DNA from: Podospora pseudocomata
Lineage: Eukaryota; Ascomycota; Sordariomycetes; Sordariales; Podosporaceae
Assembly (NCBI RefSeq): GCF_035222375.1
Contig: NC_085890.1
Span: 2,170,001 to 2,234,000, forward strand
Reading direction: 5' to 3'
Length of the DNA: 64,000 bases
Program-made: the position numbers and the translations under genes
Part shown: one piece after another, positions 63,874 through 64,000 of the stretch
Layout: every line of letters begins with the position of its first letter
How positions within the stretch are numbered: position 1 is the stretch's first letter
The notes under the pieces: model-generated
What the model was told of the DNA's origin: nothing
Seen by the model: only the letters and a program-made list of their open reading frames with translations
The model's database searches: none

Positions 63874-64000
63874 TGACACTAAGTACGGTATTGTAGATGA
63901 CGATATCTACAACTTCGACGAGACTGGGTTTATGATGGGTATTATCTTGGCGGGCATGTGTTACAACCTGCACCGGGAGTGGATACAGACTGCAAGGCAG
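63874..64000 (+). mobile_element. Fot1/pogo-type DNA transposase fragment, cut by the right edge
   Basis: The frame reads KYGIVDDDIYNFDETGFMMGIILAGM. The block (D)xYNFDETGFMMG is the first catalytic Asp region of pogo/Fot1 (Tc1/mariner superfamily, DDE endonuclease) transposases of fungi. The text after it (CYNLHREWIQTARQ) departs from the usual continuation, and the frame to the left is lost soon, so this is probably a decayed copy. The rest of the element lies beyond the window. Confidence 0.7.

Overview
The window reads as nuclear DNA of a filamentous ascomycete, most likely a sordariomycete. Coding genes carry short introns (about 50-150 nt) with GTRAGT-type donors, YAG acceptors and CTRAC-like branch points. 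Several families are typical of Pezizomycotina: SAT4-type membrane protein, fungal CmcJ-like oxidase, LaeA-like methyltransferase, TPR-bearing NLR and Zn2Cys6 factor. The exon models were assembled by hand from reading frame, splice sites and phase; single junctions may be off by one or a few bases. No tRNA, rRNA, CRISPR array or retroelement was recognised.

Left part (1-13.4 kb): a partial protein of unknown function, a five-exon gene of unknown function, a small protein with a 5'-UTR intron, an FAD monooxygenase, a plasma-membrane Na+/H+ antiporter, a decayed membrane-protein gene, a small helical protein, and a gene whose frame is broken twice in compensating fashion.

Housekeeping block (14-28 kb): ATP synthase subunit K, a mitochondrial fission protein (MTP18/MTFP1), a CUZ1/ZFAND1-like AN1 zinc-finger protein divergent from RAD4 (XPC orthologue), a large RNF216-like RBR E3 ligase, and a short DCC1-like protein. 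An identical 12-bp telobox-like word lies in the AN1/RAD4 divergent promoter and upstream of the DCC1-like gene.

Accessory block (28.8-57.9 kb): a tiny cysteine-rich protein beside a decayed NLR gene; then a compact four-gene set (P450, UbiA-family integral membrane prenyltransferase/cyclase, alpha/beta hydrolase, SAM methyltransferase) that looks like a terpenoid or meroterpenoid biosynthetic cluster; a SAT4-family seven-helix protein; a matrixin-like zinc peptidase; a fungal zinc-phospholipase-C-like protein; a subtilisin-like protein with an altered Asp motif; and a second metabolic set in which an MFS transporter and a Zn2Cys6-type regulator diverge and a CmcJ/GA4-desaturase-like oxidase converges on the regulator.

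Right end (58-64 kb) is gene-poor: one small two-exon gene, one PIF/Harbinger-type MITE with TTA target duplications, a fragmentary membrane protein and, at the very edge, part of a Fot1/pogo DNA transposase.
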